Part shown: piece after piece, positions 47,825 through 60,700 of the stretch
How the letters are laid out: each line of letters begins with the position of its first letter
Position numbering within the stretch: the stretch's first letter is position 1
Source of the DNA: Trebouxia sp. TZW2008
Lineage: Eukaryota > Chlorophyta > Trebouxiophyceae > Trebouxiales > Trebouxiaceae
NCBI GenBank assembly: GCA_002118135.1
Contig: BDIU01000039.1
Location: 62,001 to 126,000, forward strand
Direction of reading: 5' to 3'
Length of the DNA: 64,000 nucleotides
Translations under genes and position numbers: made by a program
The notes under the pieces: generated by a model
The model's database searches: none
Told to the model about the DNA's origin: nothing
What the model saw: the letters and a program-made list of their open reading frames with translations, nothing else

Positions 47825-48323
47825 GTAGCTTGAGTGAGCTGCAATGAGCTGGTCGACGACGCGTACGCACAAGCTTGAGTGCAAGCCTTAGGCACCTCTC
47901 GTGCATGTGATGCGCGCTGAGCTGCCATTCAAAATCAGCTCGCAGCACAGCAGGCCTGACAGCAGACCCCAAAGCAGACCCGTATACGTCTTACAGAAGG
48001 GCGCGTGGCCAGACAGACTGAGAGCCTATATTTTGTAGGTCATCCAAGCTGGAGATCATACTGATTACTGCACTTGAAACAGGCTACCGTAGTACTACTG
48101 GCAGCATTGCAACGGTAACCACAGTAGATTTTGCCTATCATACCCTACAGCATGCAAAAGACCTTTGTCATGTCACTCTTCACAAAAAAATAATTTGAGC
48201 AGCTTGCACTGACAGTTGAAAACAGCAACCTTCTTTCCATCCTGTGCACAGCTGAGCATGGAAGCAATGCAGTGTAGGCACCATAGCAAATCAGATTTAC
48301 TGGTCCTTGCATCGTTTGCAGCT

Positions 48324-51300
48324 TCAGTATGGTCGATAAGCTGCAGGGTTGGCAGGGCCAGGGAAGCTTGAAGGAGGCCCAGCTGGAGGCCCTCTGGGCG
48401 GAGGACCTCTGCTTGCACCTGTGGCACACATTGCAAGCTTTTGCTGCACTGCTCATCACAAGAACACAAGAGAGACCTTACAAGGCAGACGGGAGACACA
48501 AGGGAGGCCCCACTGAAGGTCCTCTGGGTGTAGGACCTCTGCTGCCTGCCACTGGTACACACATGACAAGCTTTTGCTGCATTGCTCATTAACACAAAAC
48601 AAGAGAGACCTTACAAGGCAGGAAGACACGACAAGGAAGGCCCCGCTGGCGGCCCTCTAGGTGGAGGACCTCTGCCGCCTGCACCTGTGGCACACATCGC
48701 AAGCTTTTGCTGCACTGCTCATCAAAACAACACAAGAGAGACTTTGCAAGGCAGAAGCACACAACGAAGGAGGCTCTCTGAGTGACCTCTGCTGCCTGCT
48801 CCTGTGCAACACAACGCAGTCTTCTCAGTAATAATAATCAGGTCAGTAAAAATAGCAAAAGCAATGATGATGATGAGAGGGGGAAAAAAGGAGTGCTTCC
48901 AGGTACAACTGCACGGCAGATCTGCGCTACACAGGCTTTGCCAGGCACAAGCATGCATTAGGGGTCATCGTCAAAGCAATTTCGGATACGCAGAACTCTT
49001 GGCCAGCTTTGCGGTGCATCAGGGGTCATACCTGGGGCTGCTCTAATCATGCAGAAGTTTGGAAGCAATTTTTGCAGTGCATCAAGAAAGCACAGCCCAA
49101 TGGCTCAAAGGAAGCAAATATTGTCAAGAAGCCCAATAACAAAAGCCTGTGAGACAACACAACTTCTGTCTATGTCTTCTAAACCCCAAACCCTTCGTTT
49201 GCAGGCTCACTGCCAACCATGTTGATGAATGCAATGATGACAAAAACAACGACGACAACAAAGATGATAAAGACTGCAAAGGTACCTGGATATGAGGGGT
49301 ATGGGGCAGGGGTGCTTGCTTGAGGAGGTGGGCCCCCAGCAGGCCTTGGGGGGTAAGCAGAGGCCGGAGGGGCCATGCCAGGAGGGCTGGGCCCAGGCGG
49401 CCTCTGTGGAGGCGCCGCTAGGTTTGGGCCTGGCTGGCTGGGAACTGCCCCTCTGCCGCTCATTGCTGCCTCTGCTTGGCGGGCTACTAAGTCATGTGCT
49501 GCCTCATAGTCAGCCCCTGCAGGTAAAGTGACTGCTCTTTGTATTGACTGCTCCGTTTACCAAGGAAATTGTCCTTACACCAAATTGTCCTTAATGAGAG
49601 GTGCCATTGCAGTCAGAACACAGTGACTGGTTCCCAATTGCATTGCCCTTACATCAAGAAGGATCTTACATTGAGTGTCCATTCAAAAAGAAGTTACTGT
49701 TCTAGAAGGTATGACAAGACCAATCTTGATGTATGTTTGATCAGCCCCTTGAAAGCCTTCAGATGTTTCCAAGAACAAGAAGAAGCAATTTTGATGCGCC
49801 AGCCAGAGTTGCTGTCTGGCTGCACGTGCGCAAGTGGCAATTTCTGATCGAATTGTCCGGCAATGCCTAAGCAGGCCAGCTAGGCTGCCTGCATGCAAGA
49901 TGCAAAAAGGAGAAAGACAAGAGCTTGGGCATGGTCTCAGGTAGCCAGCTTGACTATTTGAGGAAGACTAGGGGGAAGGCAAGCCTGACAATGGCTTTGC
50001 CTAGTCTGCTAGGCTGATGGCCATGACAGGCAGCGTCTACAAGCATGACAGGTACAAGCAGCCTCCAACTTCAGTGCCCTTGTTGACGTATCAAGCTGTT
50101 CTTGTGAGCTTTCTGCCTTTGTGTAGATCATTAATAGTCTACAGCTGCTATTGGTACATAGTTGCTTGCAAGACAGAAAAAGAGCGTAACGTTCAAGCTC
50201 TGTCTATCAGTCAGGGCTCCTGAGGCAGATTGGGCTTTGCTATTTTCAGAAGAAACAGCTGTGTACTGCTTAGCACCGCTGACTTACCCAGGAGCAAAGA
50301 CTTTGCTGTGCTTCTAGGTGAGGCAGAGTTGCTGTCAAGCACACAGCTGTTCTTTCCTGAAAGCAGGCTCTTTCAGCTGTCACACCACATGCTCGTGTTG
50401 CCAGGCAGAGCATCAACTGCAATGCGCTCCAGCAAATATCTCACATGCGTTTGTGACTCATTAAGCACTTGTGCTACCAAGCATGCAGGCCACCCAACAA
50501 CTCTGCTTGATACGGTACCTGGCGGGTTGCTCTTTAGACTTCTCGAATGCTATTGTCTTTATTGAATGCTTGCAGCATCAAAGCATGCATGCAACAAAAC
50601 ATGGCAATCTTGTACCTGTGACATACACATCTTGGCCGCTGTCTGAAGTTTGGGTTGGGGCTGAACCAGGTCCTGGCCCTGGGGCTCCTGCAGGAGCCCC
50701 TCCAGGTGGCGGCCCCATTGCTGAAGGTCTGGGCCCCAAAGCGTAAGGGTCTGCATTGCAAACACATACATACTCTCAGACAGACGAGTTTGGGGTGGGG
50801 CTAAACCAAGTCCTGCTTTAGCTTAGCACAGGACCGAATAGCAGGCTTAGCTCAGGACCTGGTGGCAGGCAGTTGGTTGCTCCAGTTTGTACCTAGCTGG
50901 GCTTGCTGGGCCTGTCTAGCATGCATTCTGGATAGTATTGAATGACATCAAGAGGCTGCCAGGCACACATAAAACTGCTTGCTGTGTTGCTGCTCACCAT
51001 AGGGCACCCCATTGGCAGGGGCAGGGGCAGGAGGGCGTCCTGGAGGAGCCCCACCTAGGGGTGGCGCCCCCAGGCCGGGGGGGTGCACCCCCCCTGGCAA
51101 CCCCGCTGGGCCTGGATGGGGGTAGGCTAGGGGTGGGGCTGCTGCTGCTGGCTGCTGTGCCAGTGTGTAGTCCATGCTTTTGTCATTCTGACCCTTGACA
51201 TTCAAGTCTCGATGCACAGAAAAGGAGATCTTCAACTGCAATGCCAGCAGGAAAAGCAACTGTGAGGTTGCAATGGACAGAAAAGGAGATGCTCAAATGA

Positions 51301-54300
51301 AATGCCAGCAGAACAAGCGGCACTTAAACAGCTTGAAGACAAGCAGACTTGACACTCAACTGCTTGGACTGTGTGCACTGGGCGCCACAATGGCATGTCT
51401 ACAGCAACTGCTGACAGCTCCTGTCAGTCCTCAGCACAGCCATGACTCATGTTCATTGATGATAACCAGCAAGATGATGTCCAGCAAGATACGGTGACTT
51501 CCTTAGAATGGCAAAGACTGCTACCGCACACAAACAAAAGCAAACATGGACAAAAAGAAAAGGTGGGAAGAATCTCACCCTGTTGTATCCACCGTCATAG
51601 ATGGCATGACCCTCCAATGCAGTCTTTGCGTTGTTGGCACTGACAGGGTCTGGGTACTGTATCAGTGCCTGCACACAACAGCCTTCATTCATGAATGAAA
51701 CATGCATGACTTACACAGCTTTGCACAATGTAAACTCCGCTGAGACAGATACATCATCTGTCAAAAGATCAGGCAGCTGTGTTCTACGTCTGGGTGATGT
51801 CGCCAAATGGACTATGGCTTGATGCTTGTTTTCACCTTGTGAAGAGGCTAATGCCGAGGGTTGTGAAGTGCATGGCAACAGTGCAGAGTTCTTGGAGGTT
51901 GGTGAAGTGAGGTGTCATGAGGATTTTGCCAGCAAAACGTGGCTGAAATCTGGTCAGACCAGGGAAAATTGAAAAGTCACAGTCACCACTGTTATGCCAA
52001 CCTTTGGTTTTGGTGATCATTGTGCCATTCCATATTGCCAATGACAGGTCTCTTGGAAACTGATGAACTGTCATGAGGATTTTGCCAATAACAGGTATTT
52101 AAGATCTGATCACAGGGGAGTTGAAATATTACAGTCACCACTAGTGCATCAATCTGTGGTGCCACTAATAACAGTAAACTTTCATATTGCCTTGATCTGG
52201 TCAAACTTCAACCACCGTGTACTGACATATATCATGTCTTGTTTCAAGAGTTTCCAAGGAAACAGTCACTTTAGGCCATTGATTTACTGAAACTACTGCA
52301 ATGATGTGTTTGGGATGATTTGCGCAAGAGTAAAGCACACAACAGGCTTTTTAGCTAAAGGAATGGCCATTATAAAACTATGGTAACTGACTTGGCTCAA
52401 GCTCAAAATTACTGATGAATATTTGAGTGCAGCAAAAGAAGCATCCAGTCTGCATAAGCATACATGACAATGTCTGACCAGGTTGCACAGCTTGAGTGCT
52501 GTTAGATGCTGCAGTATTCCACTGAGATGCACCAAATCCATGAGACAGATTGCTCCAATTCTATACAATGTCAAATGCACCAAATCCATGAGACAGATTG
52601 CTCCAATTCTATACAATGTCAAATGCACCAAATCCATGAGACAGATTGCTCCAACTCTATACAATGTCAAATGCACCAAATCCATGAGACAGGTTGCTCC
52701 AATTCTATACAATGTCAAATGCAGCACAGCATACCTAAAAGCCAGGAGGTAAAACCCGATACTCAAGGCTTACCTGCCATGTGTTGTTCTTCTCAAAGCA
52801 CGCAATCTTCTGCACAAAGCCGTAGGGATTGAATACGGTGTGCAAAGCATCCACATTGACCGGGTATGCCTGATTCTCTATCTACAGGTCACAAAGACGT
52901 TTGTTGAAGTCTGATGCATCACGTATGTTGCTCTCTAATGGATAGAAAATGCGAAGCAAAGTTTCTGGGCTTGTTTGGCTACCTTTTGCCATATGTTGAC
53001 TGTGATGACACTGGCAGCTGTTGAGCGGCTTGCCATTGTTGACTGGGTTGGACAACAACACAGTACGAGTTTGCAGAATGCATGCATGAACTCAAGCTGA
53101 TGCCAGTGCTCAACAACCAAAAGTGCTGGCAACAGTGCCTTGTGACTGAGCAATCAGCAATGCACAATCTGAGCCACAATTGGTCATCATGTCGAGCACT
53201 GCATTCTTTGTATTGTTGAAGCCAATATTGTTTGAGTCTTTGACTTATGCAGACTGTCATATACGAAGGCTATGAGCTCGAGATCAAAGGCAGCTGACAA
53301 ACTCACCGAGCAGAGCAGTACATTGCCTTCCATAGGGTTTGGGCCGCCAGGGTTGGTGATACCCACAGCCAGGCTGGGATCAATGCCATGGGGCGCCACA
53401 GGTATGTATGGGTTCACATAGTCCCTGCAACATGCAACGATCTTGTTTGCTGTAATTTTGACAACCCAAGGTAGGTGACAGGAGTGCCTTGAGCTGTTTT
53501 GCAGGTTGTGCAGCAGTCTGGTGACGTGGCGACTTTCTTGCAAGGTCCTAGCATCAGGCAGCTGCTGCAGCAGATCCACAAAGCAGGCGCATGGCATGCC
53601 GTGCTTGTGACTATCATAGTAGTAGCTGCATGTACAACACTCAATAGATAATTGTATTAGCAATTGGCCAAATTGGCAATCACAAGGACTCCAGGTAAGC
53701 ATCTTGACAACAGCATGAGTACGGTCTGGTTGGGAGGCCATTGCAATTCAAGCTGCCGTCCAACCAGGTCTCAAGGCCTGGCTTTCATTGCAAGCCACGT
53801 GATGTACCCATTGTGCTTGCCAACCAGGGCTGCACAAGTGACTGTGAAATTTGACAGCAACTGCTGTCTGAATACGCGTGCATGAGAACATGCGCAAGCA
53901 GACTGTGCAGCTCAAGCATGCAAGGGTGTTAAGGATGCTTGACCACAGCCTTATGACGCTTGCATACCTCGAGCTGCACAGTCAAATCATGCTTGCTTTT
54001 GTGTAAGCTCAGGAACAAGCACCGTGATGTACGACGGCCTGCCAGGCTGTACGCAAGCCCATTCATGGTAAAAGTTGTACAGCGTGAACAGCAACATCTG
54101 CCCGAACTTCCCTTGTGTGCGCTTTGCACCTCCCAGTTGATTTCGTGTGCTGCAATACCACGAGGTGTTGTCAAAGTACAACTTGCTTTGAATGCCGCTC
54201 AAACTCAAGCAATGGGTTTCACATGCGTAAATATGCTGCTACCTCATTTGCCAAACACAATTTTTTGACCACTTCCAAAGTGAAGCACAGAAGTGTGAAG

Positions 54301-55894
54301 ATGGAGGTATGATGCTGCCTTGATTGCTGAACCCTGACAAGAGTCGTTGTTGGAAAATTCTGAGTCTGAGCACGAGACAACCCACCTGGATCTGTGGCTT
54401 TGGAACTTGACATTGAGGTCTGTGTGCTGGGAGAATGACAGCTTCAGCATGGGTGGGTTAGGTGTGTCATTCAACACATGTCTGGGGATATGCCTTCCAT
54501 CCAAAGCCTGCCTGACTTGATCAGCAGTTCCTGAGTCGCCGTATTGAACCAGTGCTTGGAAGCCTGCTGCCTTCTCAAAGGTTGCCAGCTTGTGTACAAA
54601 GCCAAATGCGCTGAACACCAGATGCAGCACCTCAATGGTTATCTGAATGCTGGGCTGCAGGAAATGTACACGCGTCATTCTGTCTGTTCAACAGCTACAT
54701 CTGTATAGAATAGGTCATGTCGAGCTTGTGAACAAAGCCAAATGCGCTGAAAACCAGATGCAGCACCTCGATGGTGATCTGAATGCTGGGCTGCAGAAAG
54801 GGTGCACATGTCATTCTCACTGCTCAACAGCTGCATACAAAAGAAGGGCAGCAATGTAAAGTTTGAAACACAATTGATATCATTGGCCATATGAGGTGTT
54901 GAGCTCGTAGTGGCGTCAAAACTCAAAATGCCTCTGCTCAATCTGTGCAGTGCAGCTCATCAGGAGCTGCTTTGCTCTCTTGATGTACAGGAATTGCGCT
55001 GCAGAGCACGCATGGCAGACAAACCATGCTTGATTGTGTGGATCAGCCTTGCATTTGACATTTCAATCAGGCAACCTGGGTAGATCATCAAGCAAGCACA
55101 GCATTGCACCAAGCATAGACTTACATCAAGATTGTCCATGGTCACCAGCAGCACATTACTAGGGCCATCCAGGGGCTGCTTGGAGTGGACAATCTCCTGC
55201 CTTGTGGAATACTGTAGGTAGACTGTCTTCCCACGCACCTGCAAACATGAGTGACATGCATGTCTGCTTATGCCAAAGCCCAACCAGCCAGAGAACAGAT
55301 AATGCCTATAGAAATCCTTTGCATACAAGTTGTGAGGATATCATCATGTTCATGTGCACTGCATGTTTCTGCTGCTGATGCCATCTGTGACTTGATGCTC
55401 TTCGACGGTTGCATCATTCAGCAAGTGCTACAAGGTTCAGGGTCAAAATCCAAACAAAACGTTGGTCACAGCCCCTGACAGAAGCTTTGACTGGCTGGCA
55501 GCTATGTATTAGACACGCTCAGATGCCATGCTCTCGGAGATTCCAGCGATACCTTGGCGGGGTCTGCGCTGCTGGCGAAGTATGACACCATGTTGATCGC
55601 TGACGCCTGATCTGGGAACTCGACAAAGGCTTGATTCTTGTTGGCCCCAACATTCAGCTTGCTTTGCACAAGTCTGCCAAAAGGCGCGCAAAGCTCTCTG
55701 AGCTCTTCCTCCGTCGTCTCGTACGGCAAATTGCGTATGTGCAGCACCTGTGCAGAAAAGCAAAGTCACGCCTGCTTGGCTTGTCGTATTCAGGCTCAGC
55801 TCAGGATTGGGACAGAGTCCTGCCTGCTGACTGCACCCGTCATTGCAGGTACCTTGGAAGGAGGCTGAGTGTATCTATGCACTGCGTCTCCCAT
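48324..55894 (-). CDS. Polypyrimidine tract-binding protein-like splicing regulator, three RRMs
   Basis: Eleven exons close in phase: 55853-55894, 55553-55747, 55125-55238, 54386-54654, 53307-53424, 52774-52881, 51579-51668, 50998-51235, 50616-50750, 49286-49516, 48324-48418 (544 aa). RRM1 (~14-95) begins KVLHIRNLPYETTEEEL. RRM2 (~108-205) has IEVLHLVFSAFGFVHKL, GFQALVQYGDSGTADQVRQ and LKLSFSQHTDLNVKFQSHRS. The linker is RDYVNPYIPVAPHG. RRM3 (~240-335) has GNVLLCSIENQAYPV, HTVFNPYGFVQKIACFEK, ALIQYPDPVSANNAKTAL and LKISFSVHRDLNVK. The SxHxDLNVK ends and DYxNP linker are PTB hallmarks; the three-RRM form resembles plant PTB3-like rather than four-RRM animal PTB. The C-terminal ~200 residues are Pro/Gly/Ala-rich, ending NPAAYRPY. 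Expected role: nuclear/cytoplasmic binding of CU-rich RNA, repressing or activating exon choice. Noteworthy here because the window is full of duplicated 3' splice sites. Confidence 0.93.
48424..48800 (-). repeat. Three upstream copies of the PTB terminal exon start
   Basis: Units of about 122-130 bases contain, on the plus strand, aagagagaccttacaaggcag, aggaggcccc, ggccctctgggtggaggacc, tctgctgcctgcacctgtgg and cacacattgcaagcttttgc. They copy the acceptor and first ~60 bases of the last exon (48355-48418), the Pro-rich part SRGPPPRGPPAGP. Degenerate in frame. Confidence 0.88.
49545..49690 (+). repeat. Dispersed repeat family C, copy in PTB intron 9
   Basis: gactgctccgtttaccaagg, gaggtgccattgcagtcaga, cccaattgcattgcccttac and ttgagtgtcc, parallel to 27590-27720 and 46210-46375. 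Confidence 0.75.
50888..50940 (+). repeat. Dispersed repeat family A, copy 4
   Basis: tacctagctgggcttgctgg, gcctgtctagcatgcattct in intron 8 of the PTB-like gene. Confidence 0.75.
52525..52725. repeat. 48-bp minisatellite in PTB intron 6, four units
   Basis: Unit: gcaccaaatccatgagacag, ttgctccaattctatacaa, tgtcaaat, repeated from 52529 with spacing of about 48 bases. Almost perfect; the length divisible by three creates an artefactual open frame on both strands. Confidence 0.9.
54690..54800 (-). repeat. Upstream copy of PTB exon 4 start
   Basis: The acceptor (ctgcag) and first ~75 bases of exon 4 (54585-54660) are present again at 54725-54797, with only a few mismatches: gaacaaagccaaatgcgctga, cagatgcagcacctc and tgaatgctgggctgcag. 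The copy keeps PSIQITIEVLHLVFSAFGF in frame but continues into non-homologous sequence. Confidence 0.9.
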
Positions 55895-56362
55895 GTCGTA
55901 ACAAAGGCAATATCGCTTGCGATACTTTGGGTTCCTGCGGATGTGTCGCCTTGACTAAGACTGTGATTCCAGAAACAAAATTTTACGACGAACGCTCGCT
56001 TATGAGCCTATTGAGGCATGATCTGCTGGGTCGCTGCTTGACCTATGCGTGCTGTGTGCAAGAGCGAAGAAGAGGAATCGATGGCTGCTATCGCTCCGAA
56101 GCCAAGGCAGTTGTTGCTAGCTTGCAGCAACATTATAGATCATATGGGCAATCAATCATGTGTTGACTATGCTTGAAAACTGATAGAGCTGCTGCATGAA
56201 ACACATTGGCACATTGCTCTTGTTGAGACCAGTAGTGGTGTTTGGGTTGCGCACGACATTTTTGATTTGACAGGTCTCAGAGGTCTAGAATGTACAGTGC
56301 CCTGTGGCATGCGTCGCCAGACAATTTGCTAACCTTCACAACTGCAAGACCGTTCAATTCGT
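55895..56362. other. Between PTB 5' end and hypothetical two-TM gene
   Basis: 468 bases; the PTB promoter should lie here, overlapping the 3' flank of the next gene. No coding segment seen. Confidence 0.4.
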
Positions 56363-57424
56363 TCAACTGTGCTTTTTGACATCCTCAAGGTCTGAATTGT
56401 CAAAAATGCCAGTGCTAGCTTCTGCTTCCTCAGGCCTGCTGTCTGTCAAATCCAGATCAAAGGCTGCAGGCTCTACAATATCATGCAGCACACCTTGATG
56501 AAAGTCTTCCATTGCATGATTCGACGCACGCTGTGCCCATACCTGCTGCTGTGTTTGCTCTTCTTGTGCATGCTGTACCACAGGCTTGAGCCATAACCAG
56601 CCAGTTATGCAGTGACAGATCTGCAGTCCCCACTGCCACTCTGCAGTGCACATCACTGCCCTAATAAGCAGCGCTATGACAGCTACAACCGTCAGGGTCG
56701 CACTGCCTATGCTGGCAACCTGCTGAGTCATTGTCAAACCTGTCTGATGACGCAGCAGGTCTGAACCAAACCAGGTTGCCAAGGCTGTCAGGAACGCTAC
56801 AACAAGAATAGGAGGAAGCAGTCTGACTGCACCATGGTACCGCAAGCCTGTACATGCAACAAACAATCAGCCAGGTTCACCACAGAGCTAAAAGGGTCCA
56901 CGGTCTCAAGCCTGATTGGCAAATGCACGTAGCGCTTGCTTGTATTCACATGCAGACAAAGGGTCAACTCACCTTGGGTGTCACGTTGCCACCTGCCACA
57001 TTCAACATCTCCGTCTCGATCAGAATCTGCAAAATATAGCAACCAGTGCTGTCACAGCATGACCCAGGCACTGAGTCAGACACAAAAGCAACAGTTCACC
57101 TGCAAGCTTGTGTTTTTCAACTTCGTCAACCCATAGTTGCAGCTGCACCCAATTGTTCGATTTGCGCTGGGAAGTCATCTCCTGATGATACACCCTTCCG
57201 TTGTGCTGTTGAAGCCATAGCCAAGCCTGACAGTCGTTTATCGTTTCATGCTCTGAGATATCTGCCGTACTAGGCAGATCCTTGTCTTGCGGCGCGCGTT
57301 GCGCCTCTTCGATCTCGTCTTGTACGCATAAAATGTGCGACTGTAACATGTGCAGCCGTTGGTATATATTAGCCAGTGCACAACCATGTGCCGAGGCTGT
57401 TCTGCTGTGATCTTCCAGCTGCAT
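56363..57424 (-). CDS. Hypothetical protein with two membrane helices
   Basis: Three exons in phase: 57100-57424, 56973-57026, 56363-56847 (287 aa). The N-terminal ~125 residues are hydrophilic and probably helical (LHMLQSHILCVQDEIEEAQR, WVQLQLWVDEVEKHK), followed by an acidic SDRDGDVE turn. Two membrane segments follow at about 136-157 (LLPPILVVAFLTALATWFG) and 170-190 (ATLTVVAVIALLIRAVM), with the acidic C-terminal tail ending EASTGIFDNSDLEDVKKHS. No family recognised; the layout suggests an organelle or ER membrane protein with both ends on the same side. The start could be further upstream by an extra exon. Its 5' end faces DNA polymerase eta. Confidence 0.62.
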
Positions 57425-57786
57425 GCTGTACTGTTTACAGAGAGATCAGGTGTCAAGCCGCCAAGAGCCAGCAAGACAAACCTTTACGGTTGCGCTGATA
57501 CCACTAGCTTGCAGTTTTGCTCATTCCTTACGCCTGAAATGCTGCTCACAAGCCGTCAGCGCACGCGCTGTGCATCCTTCCCACTCGCATTGCATTAACG
57601 AGGCTGCAGACAGGTGACTCATACACTCAGGGCGTATTGCAGAGGGCTTTTTGCAAAGGGACTTCCCTGTCGTGCATGCTTTGCTCACATACAGTGTTGC
57701 CAATTAACCTCGCGCAAATGGCGCCTGAGTTCGCGTGAATCGTTGTGCCCTGGTATTTTGCTATGCCGGCAGCGTCGATCGAGTGA
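57425..57786. promoter_or_regulatory. Divergent promoter region, two-TM gene / DNA polymerase eta
   Basis: 362 bases between the two divergent start codons; no exon and no assignable motif. A bidirectional promoter is inferred only from arrangement. Confidence 0.5.
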
Positions 57787-60700
57787 ATGATACCGAACCA
57801 GGCTCAGCGTGTCATCGCGCACGTTGACCTAGACGCATTCTATACGCAGGTCGAGGTCCAACGAAATCCCCAGCTCAAAGGCCTGCCCGTTGTGACGGTG
57901 CAGTACAATCCGTTTGGAGACCTCCGGACCATCACACCTGACGAACCCCGCATATTCAACGACAGCAACGGAAGCTTGATAGCTGTGTCGTATGAAGCGA
58001 GGGCTGCAGGAGTCAAGCGGTGAGGCCTGTTGGTCACAATAAGCGAATGCCACACTCTTCACATCATTGAGAAACCTGTTGATGTCGCGATCGTGCTGCA
58101 AAAGGCGAAAGATGAATGCTGTCTGCCCTCTGCTATACAGAGGCATGCGCGGTGATCAGGCACGCAAAGCTTGCCCAAATGTGCAGCTGGTCCAGGTCCC
58201 TACAGCTCATGGCAAGGCAGACTTGACCCTGTACAGAGATGCTGGGAAGCTGGTATGCATCTTCCGCTTTATGACTGTCATTCTGCATATTTGTAAAGGA
58301 CCTTTCTCCCTGCAACAAGCACAAAAAACAACCATTTCGTCCTGGTTTGCAGCAGCATCCGTTGAATTGTCAGCAGCTATTGATGCATGCACAGCTTAAT
58401 AGTCATTTGCACTTTGTGCTACCTGAAGCTTTTGCACCAGTGATGCACACAACGCATCACTGCATGCACCATGCATGAATCAACCCCGTCTGCCCTCAGC
58501 TGTGACATCAATTTATTGCTCTGCCGCACAAGCTATTGTGTCCATTCATTGCTCCATTCTGATTTGCTGTACAGTACATTCTTTTTGTAAGGACAGAATG
58601 CAAGGACATTCTCAGTGTACAAACAGTGCAACAGGTACCCAATCTCTGCATGTCGGTTGCAGGGACACCTCTGAGGACAGTTTGAGACAAGGACGAAATT
58701 CTTGGGAACTCGAGCAGTTATTACAAAAAGAAATTTCTGTATCATAACTTGGCTCTGGTGAAACCACTGATCACTCTGTCTTGAGTCTGTTGAGTGCTTT
58801 CAGGTGGTGGACATTCTCAGCCGTATTGCCATTTGTGAGCGAGCATCCATTGATGAGTGCTATCTGGACTTGACAGAAGAGGCTCACAGCAGGCTAGCTG
58901 CCTTCAACGGCCATCCACCCCTACCTGTCAATGCTGACAGGGTCCACATATGCGGACAGGTGCCTGTGTGCTGTCCATCTTGCCACTTGCGTCTTTCTGC
59001 CCCTGTTATGTTTTGCGCCGTCTGCCTATAATAGCCACCCACCCCTCCCTGGAAGTGTTGACAGGGGCCATGTATGTGGGGCAGGTAGCTGTCTGCTGTT
59101 CATCAAGCCAACTTGTAGGCTGGTTCACTTGTGACCTGCTCTGTCTCTTGCCTGTCTGCCTGTAATGACCATTCGCCTGTAAATGTCAATGCTGACAGGG
59201 TCCTCATATGCGATCAGGTGCTCGTCTGCTATCTATTATGCTAAAGTGTGTGCTAGTGAATCTGTCACAGCCATGCGCGTTTATCTGTTAATGCTGACAG
59301 GGTTCATACATGTGCTTAGGTGCTTGTCGTACTGTCTGTCAAGGTCTTCATCTCAAGCTTTGAATATGAGAAAAGCATAGCTGCCATGCAAGCGCTGGCC
59401 CAACATATGCACAGCGAGGCATGATGGGACAAAGACTGTTACCAGAGCTGTGTTGTGACTGTTGGCATGGCAGAATCGGCAGGATAACTCTGGTCTGAAC
59501 CCTGGCATTGGCAATTCAGGAGGGTGTTGCAGCAGTGACAGACTGGTGGCAGCGGCCGCCAGAGCTGTGGCAGGCTGGAGAGCTGCTGCTGGCTTGTGGA
59601 GCCACAGCTGTGGCAGACCTGAGAGCAGCTGTGGCTGCTGAGCTAGGCTACAGCTGTTCTGCTGGCATTGCGCACAATAAGGTCCTTTCCTCTTGCTGGC
59701 ATGTTCAAAGCAAGTCAAGGCAATGATTTCAATGCTGGTGTGGGTTAGTCAGCATGTGTCTGCTGTTTCATCCAGTATCACATCAACAGCCACTATCAAA
59801 GGTGACTTGTGACTCCAACCTGCATCACAGCTTTGCTCATGGCTTAGCAAATTTGGCCTCAGGCATGCACAGACCCTCATAGTAAAGCCCAGTCCCTCTA
59901 GCAGCAGTGCCTGGCGTGTTGCAAGACCGCTCCATCTCAAACCTGTTGCATGGGTGTCTGACAGCAGAGCTCCGCCTATGTTTTGCAGATTCTGGCCAAG
60001 TTGGCGTCAGGCATGCAGCAGCCCCTCTCAATAAATCTCAGTGCCTCTAGCAGCAGTGCCTGGCCTGTTGCAAGACCACTCCATCTCAAACCTGTTGCAT
60101 GGGTGTATGACAGCAGAGCTCCGCCTATGTTTTGCAGATTCTGGCCAAGTTGGCGTCAGGCATGCAACAGCCCCTCTCAATAAATCTCAGTGCCTCTAGC
60201 AGCAGTGCTTGGCCTGTTGCAAGACCTTCCCATCTCAAACCTGTTGCATGGGTTGCTGACAGCAAACCTCCGTCTATGTTCTGCACATTTTGGCCATGTT
60301 GGCGTCAGGCATGCACAAGCCCTGGGGCTGCTAGCAGCAGTGCCTTTGAACTTACCTGTCATCCCTGCCGCAGCATTCAGCGCCATCAACAAATTTTGCA
60401 TGACGCAGTTTGATTTTCTTTTTGCAGATTTTGGCCAAGTTGGCATCAGGCATGCACAAGCCCTCACAGCAAACCCTAGTGCCTCTAGCAGCAGTGCCTG
60501 GCCTTTTACAAGATCTTCCCATCTCAAAGCTGCGGCAGCTTGGAGGGAAATTTGGGGATGAGCTGATGGCATCACTCAACATCAAGACTGTAGGTATGTC
60601 AACTTGGTCATGATCCAGATTTGCGTTTGCTAAGACCCTGAATCGTGTGAACTTCTCGGTTCTCCTGATCATGGCTGTCACAGCAAGCTTAGTTCTGCAC

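Noticed and set aside
48329..48785. Plus-strand frames with repeated ERPYKA peptides
   Set aside because: Antisense of the duplicated PTB terminal exon.
49179..49285. C-terminal membrane anchor for the PTB-like protein (FAVFIIFVVVVVFVIIAF)
   Set aside because: It arises only if the intron after exon 10 is retained; the spliced model ends NPAAYRPY in phase and fits a soluble RNA-binding protein.
52483..52832. Open frames with KSMRQIAPILYNVKCT repeats
   Set aside because: Come from the 48-base minisatellite in a PTB intron; no splice context or start.
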